The notes below the pieces were generated by a model. That model was not told the origin of the DNA, did not search any database, and worked only from the letters and a program-made list of their open reading frames with translations. Source: Chlamydiota bacterium (GTDB lineage Bacteria > Chlamydiota > Chlamydiia > Chlamydiales > SM23-39). From it: a stretch of DNA of 7,101 nucleotides. Made by a program: the position numbers and the translations under genes. The stretch covers positions 1 through 7,101 of the forward strand of contig JAJFML010000158.1 in assembly GCA_021772195.1 (NCBI GenBank), in the 5' to 3' direction. Shown one piece after another: positions 5,558-7,101 of this stretch. Each line of letters begins with the position of its first letter. The first letter of the stretch is position 1.

Positions 5558-6367
5558 ATGGCACTACGAGTTCACTCACATCAAGTCTTAAATAATCTGA
5601 TCGACTTCAAACATAAGGTTTTACGCAAAGAGCAGCGGATAGAAGAGGGCTCTTATGAAGAAGAGACTCGGATTTATCCCGCTTTAATTCATTCGAAAAC
5701 GGGAGATATTAGATTTATAAAGCAAAGAGAGAAGATTCAGGATGTAGCATTTGATATTAAGGAAGAAGAGGGCTGGGATATAGGTGATTGGAGACAAATC
5801 CATGTGATTGTCCATAATCCAGATAAAGGAAATAAGGCCTTTGAAATTCTTGACCAAGTAAATGAGAAGTTTGATGAGGGAGAGCTTGAAAAAATCGCTA
5901 GAAGAATTATGCAAGAGACTCTCGAGGTTCTTAATAAGAAAGCAATTTCCTATCCCGGAGAGGGAAGGGTTGAAGACTATGTCTTAAATGATGTCTCAGA
6001 ATTTGAGCTCGCAGCCTCATCGGAAGAATTTTTAAAAAGTCCTGCTTTTAAAGGAGCGATTACAAGGGAACAAGCGGAAGGTCTTCTCACTTCAAAAGAG
6101 GTAGGAACTTATCTTATACGGGATCTCGATACAGTAGCTGAGAGCACAAAATGCTGTTTTGTGAAAGAAAACGGCGTTAATTCTGAGGGTTTCATTCTTA
6201 CTGTTAAGACAGATGATGATCAATATGCAGAATATTTCCTCTTAAAAAATGAGAAGTGGATGGTCTATAATGATAATCCTGACTATCAAAAGCAAACATC
6301 ACAGTTCGCATCCTTTGAACATTTACTATTTAGCATTCCAAAAGTTAAAAAGGCTTATAGATCATGA
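5558..6367 (+). CDS. SH2-like domain protein, candidate host-interaction effector
   Basis: This 269-residue soluble protein has no signal peptide or membrane segment. Residues 1-150 are charged and unrecognised. Residues about 161-268 look like an SH2 domain, the fold that binds phosphotyrosine peptides in animals. FKGAITREQAEGLL (164-177) matches the domain's start, with R170 at the alphaA2 position. GTYLIRD (183-189) matches the FLVR motif, with R188 as the invariant phosphate-binding arginine. GFILTV (211-216) and AEYFLLK (224-230) match the central strands, and FASFEHLLFSIPKVKKAY (250-267) the final helix. The usual betaD His and Lys are not evident (E225, F227). Bacterial SH2 domains are known from Legionella effectors. 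A type III-secreted role is an inference; no secretion signal can be read. AGGGGGA at 5544-5550 is seven bases from the ATG. It overlaps the next gene by ATGA. Confidence 0.82.
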   Translation: MALRVHSHQVLNNLIDFKHKVLRKEQRIEEGSYEEETRIYPALIHSKTGDIRFIKQREKIQDVAFDIKEEEGWDIGDWRQIHVIVHNPDKGNKAFEILDQVNEKFDEGELEKIARRIMQETLEVLNKKAISYPGEGRVEDYVLNDVSEFELAASSEEFLKSPAFKGAITREQAEGLLTSKEVGTYLIRDLDTVAESTKCCFVKENGVNSEGFILTVKTDDDQYAEYFLLKNEKWMVYNDNPDYQKQTSQFASFEHLLFSIPKVKKAYRS

Positions 6368-6996
6368 AAAAATTAATTCTTTCTATTCTAATCATGATCT
6401 TTTCAAGCGCCCAGGCTTATACTGCAAAAGATTTTTCCCACTTATATGAGATGAAAGATTTTAAGAGAGAGCTTTTGCAGATGCACTTTATTCTTTATCG
6501 CGGTTATGTAAAAAATGCAAACTTTTTACTAAATGAGCTAGATCTTCTTGCAAAGAGTGGCAAGGGAAAAAGTTATGAGTTTGGAGCACTGAAAAGACGT
6601 CTTGGCTGGGAAATGGATGGGATGCGGCTTCATGAGCTTTACTTTTCAAATCTTGGGGGAAAGGGAGAAATAGTTAATGAAAAGCTCCTCTATGCAATTG
6701 AAAAAGATTTTGGCCACATGAATGCGTGGAAAAATGATTTTATGGATACGGGAAAAATTCGCGGAATTGGTTGGGTAGTTTTATATCGCGATCCGGATAG
6801 TGGGAAGCTCATTAACATGTGGATTAATGAGCATGATACGGGGCACTTAGCAGGTGGAGATCTTCTAATAGTTATGGATGTATGGGAACATGCCTACATT
6901 ACTCAATTTGGTCTTGATCGAGCCAAATACATCGAGGCTTTTTTCAATAACATCAATTGGGAAGAGGTAAATGAACGTTACTTACGCAATTTCTGA
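6364..6996 (+). CDS. Exported iron/manganese superoxide dismutase family protein
   Basis: This 210-residue protein starts with a clear signal peptide: KK at 2-3, a hydrophobic core at 4-14 and a likely cleavage after AQA (residue 18). The mature part is a complete Fe/Mn superoxide dismutase, which converts superoxide to peroxide and oxygen. The four expected metal ligands are H41 (in QMHFILYRGYV), H90 (MRLHELYF), D172 and H176 (MDVWEHAY); Y48 probably corresponds to the active-site tyrosine. The N-terminal motif lacks the HH pair of E. coli SodB and is one residue shorter. The outer-sphere glutamine of Fe enzymes appears replaced by G86, and that of Mn enzymes by H157 (in NEHDTGHL), so the metal cannot be predicted. 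Its ATG overlaps the stop of the SH2-like gene, suggesting coupled translation. It would act in the periplasm or envelope. Confidence 0.9.
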   Translation: MKKLILSILIMIFSSAQAYTAKDFSHLYEMKDFKRELLQMHFILYRGYVKNANFLLNELDLLAKSGKGKSYEFGALKRRLGWEMDGMRLHELYFSNLGGKGEIVNEKLLYAIEKDFGHMNAWKNDFMDTGKIRGIGWVVLYRDPDSGKLINMWINEHDTGHLAGGDLLIVMDVWEHAYITQFGLDRAKYIEAFFNNINWEEVNERYLRNF

Positions 6997-7101
6997 TTGA
7001 TTCTGATAATTTGAATCAAAAGCATGATAGCTACAACACCACTAAGAAGAGCCATCGCGCCTGGCATAAAGCTAAGAGTCTTCCCAAATCGAAAGGCAAA
7101 T
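6978..7101 (-). CDS. C-terminal end of a small membrane protein, possibly TMEM14-like
   Basis: Reading leftward from the right edge (first full codon at 7100-7098), 40 codons stay open to TAA at 6980-6978. The peptide contains FGKTLSFMPGAMALLSGVVA and a hydrophobic run to about residue 32, then a basic tail (RINQKLRK). This is a transmembrane helix followed by a cytoplasmic-type basic end. The K..FMP.......S pattern before the last helix recalls the end of the TMEM14/UPF0136 family of small membrane proteins, but one helix is not enough for a firm call. Its last 19 bases overlap the end of the dismutase gene, tail to tail. The start lies outside the window. Confidence 0.6.
   Translation of the reverse strand, partial: FAFRFGKTLSFMPGAMALLSGVVAIMLLIQIIRINQKLRK

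Noticed and set aside
5460..5579. A 40-codon upstream extension of the nitroreductase frame with a hydrophobic, Phe-rich segment that could look like a membrane anchor
   Set aside because: The ATG at 5459 has a well-spaced AAAGGAG and begins at the usual family start. The extension would overlap the start of the divergent SH2-like gene, and its Phe codons come from plain AT-rich DNA.

Overview
The window looks like part of an AT-rich chromosome from the Chlamydiota, probably an environmental (amoeba- or arthropod-associated) lineage rather than Chlamydia itself. The main reason is the lysine/arginine-rich, internally repeated histone H1-like protein at 4298-4816, which resembles chlamydial Hc2 (HctB). 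Several small proteins with no recognisable relatives, plus an SH2-like domain protein, fit an intracellular, host-associated bacterium. The taxonomic call is an inference from gene content; no rRNA or tRNA is present to settle it.

Left part (1-2052). The first 82 bases are the start of a minus-strand gene that runs off the edge. A two-gene unit follows: a membrane-anchored protein with beta-rich repeats (256-1005), then an 83-residue protein (1018-1269), ending in a hairpin terminator. Next is an 93-residue orphan with a near-consensus promoter (1346-1374). After it lies a diverged, 5'-decayed copy of the end of the 83-residue gene (1756-1881) that runs on into a different tail (to 2052). 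This is the least ordinary part of the window: a local duplication with an orphan gene between the copies.

Middle part (2049-4816). A minus-strand pair, glutaredoxin then the replication-recombination ATPase RarA, overlaps by 4 bases and is probably translationally coupled. A small two-helix DUF378-like membrane protein with its own strong terminator comes next. A gene-poor, very AT-rich stretch (3915-4297) then leads into the histone gene. That stretch holds a candidate promoter, a 13-base direct repeat, a possible 11-codon leader ORF and an excellent ribosome binding site. The histone gene contains a perfect 74-bp internal direct repeat and ends at a strong terminator.

Right part (4890-7101). 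A minus-strand nitroreductase (true start at 5459) diverges from a plus-strand pair overlapping by ATGA. The first gene of the pair is a 269-residue protein with a C-terminal SH2-like domain. The second is an exported iron/manganese superoxide dismutase family protein. The last bases encode the C-terminal 40 residues of a minus-strand membrane protein, possibly TMEM14-like, whose end overlaps the dismutase gene by 19 bases.

The most interesting candidate is the SH2-like protein coupled to a secreted dismutase: a possible phosphotyrosine-binding host-interaction factor expressed with an envelope antioxidant enzyme. Glutaredoxin, nitroreductase and dismutase give the window a redox theme, but they lie in separate transcription units and no joint pathway is shown.
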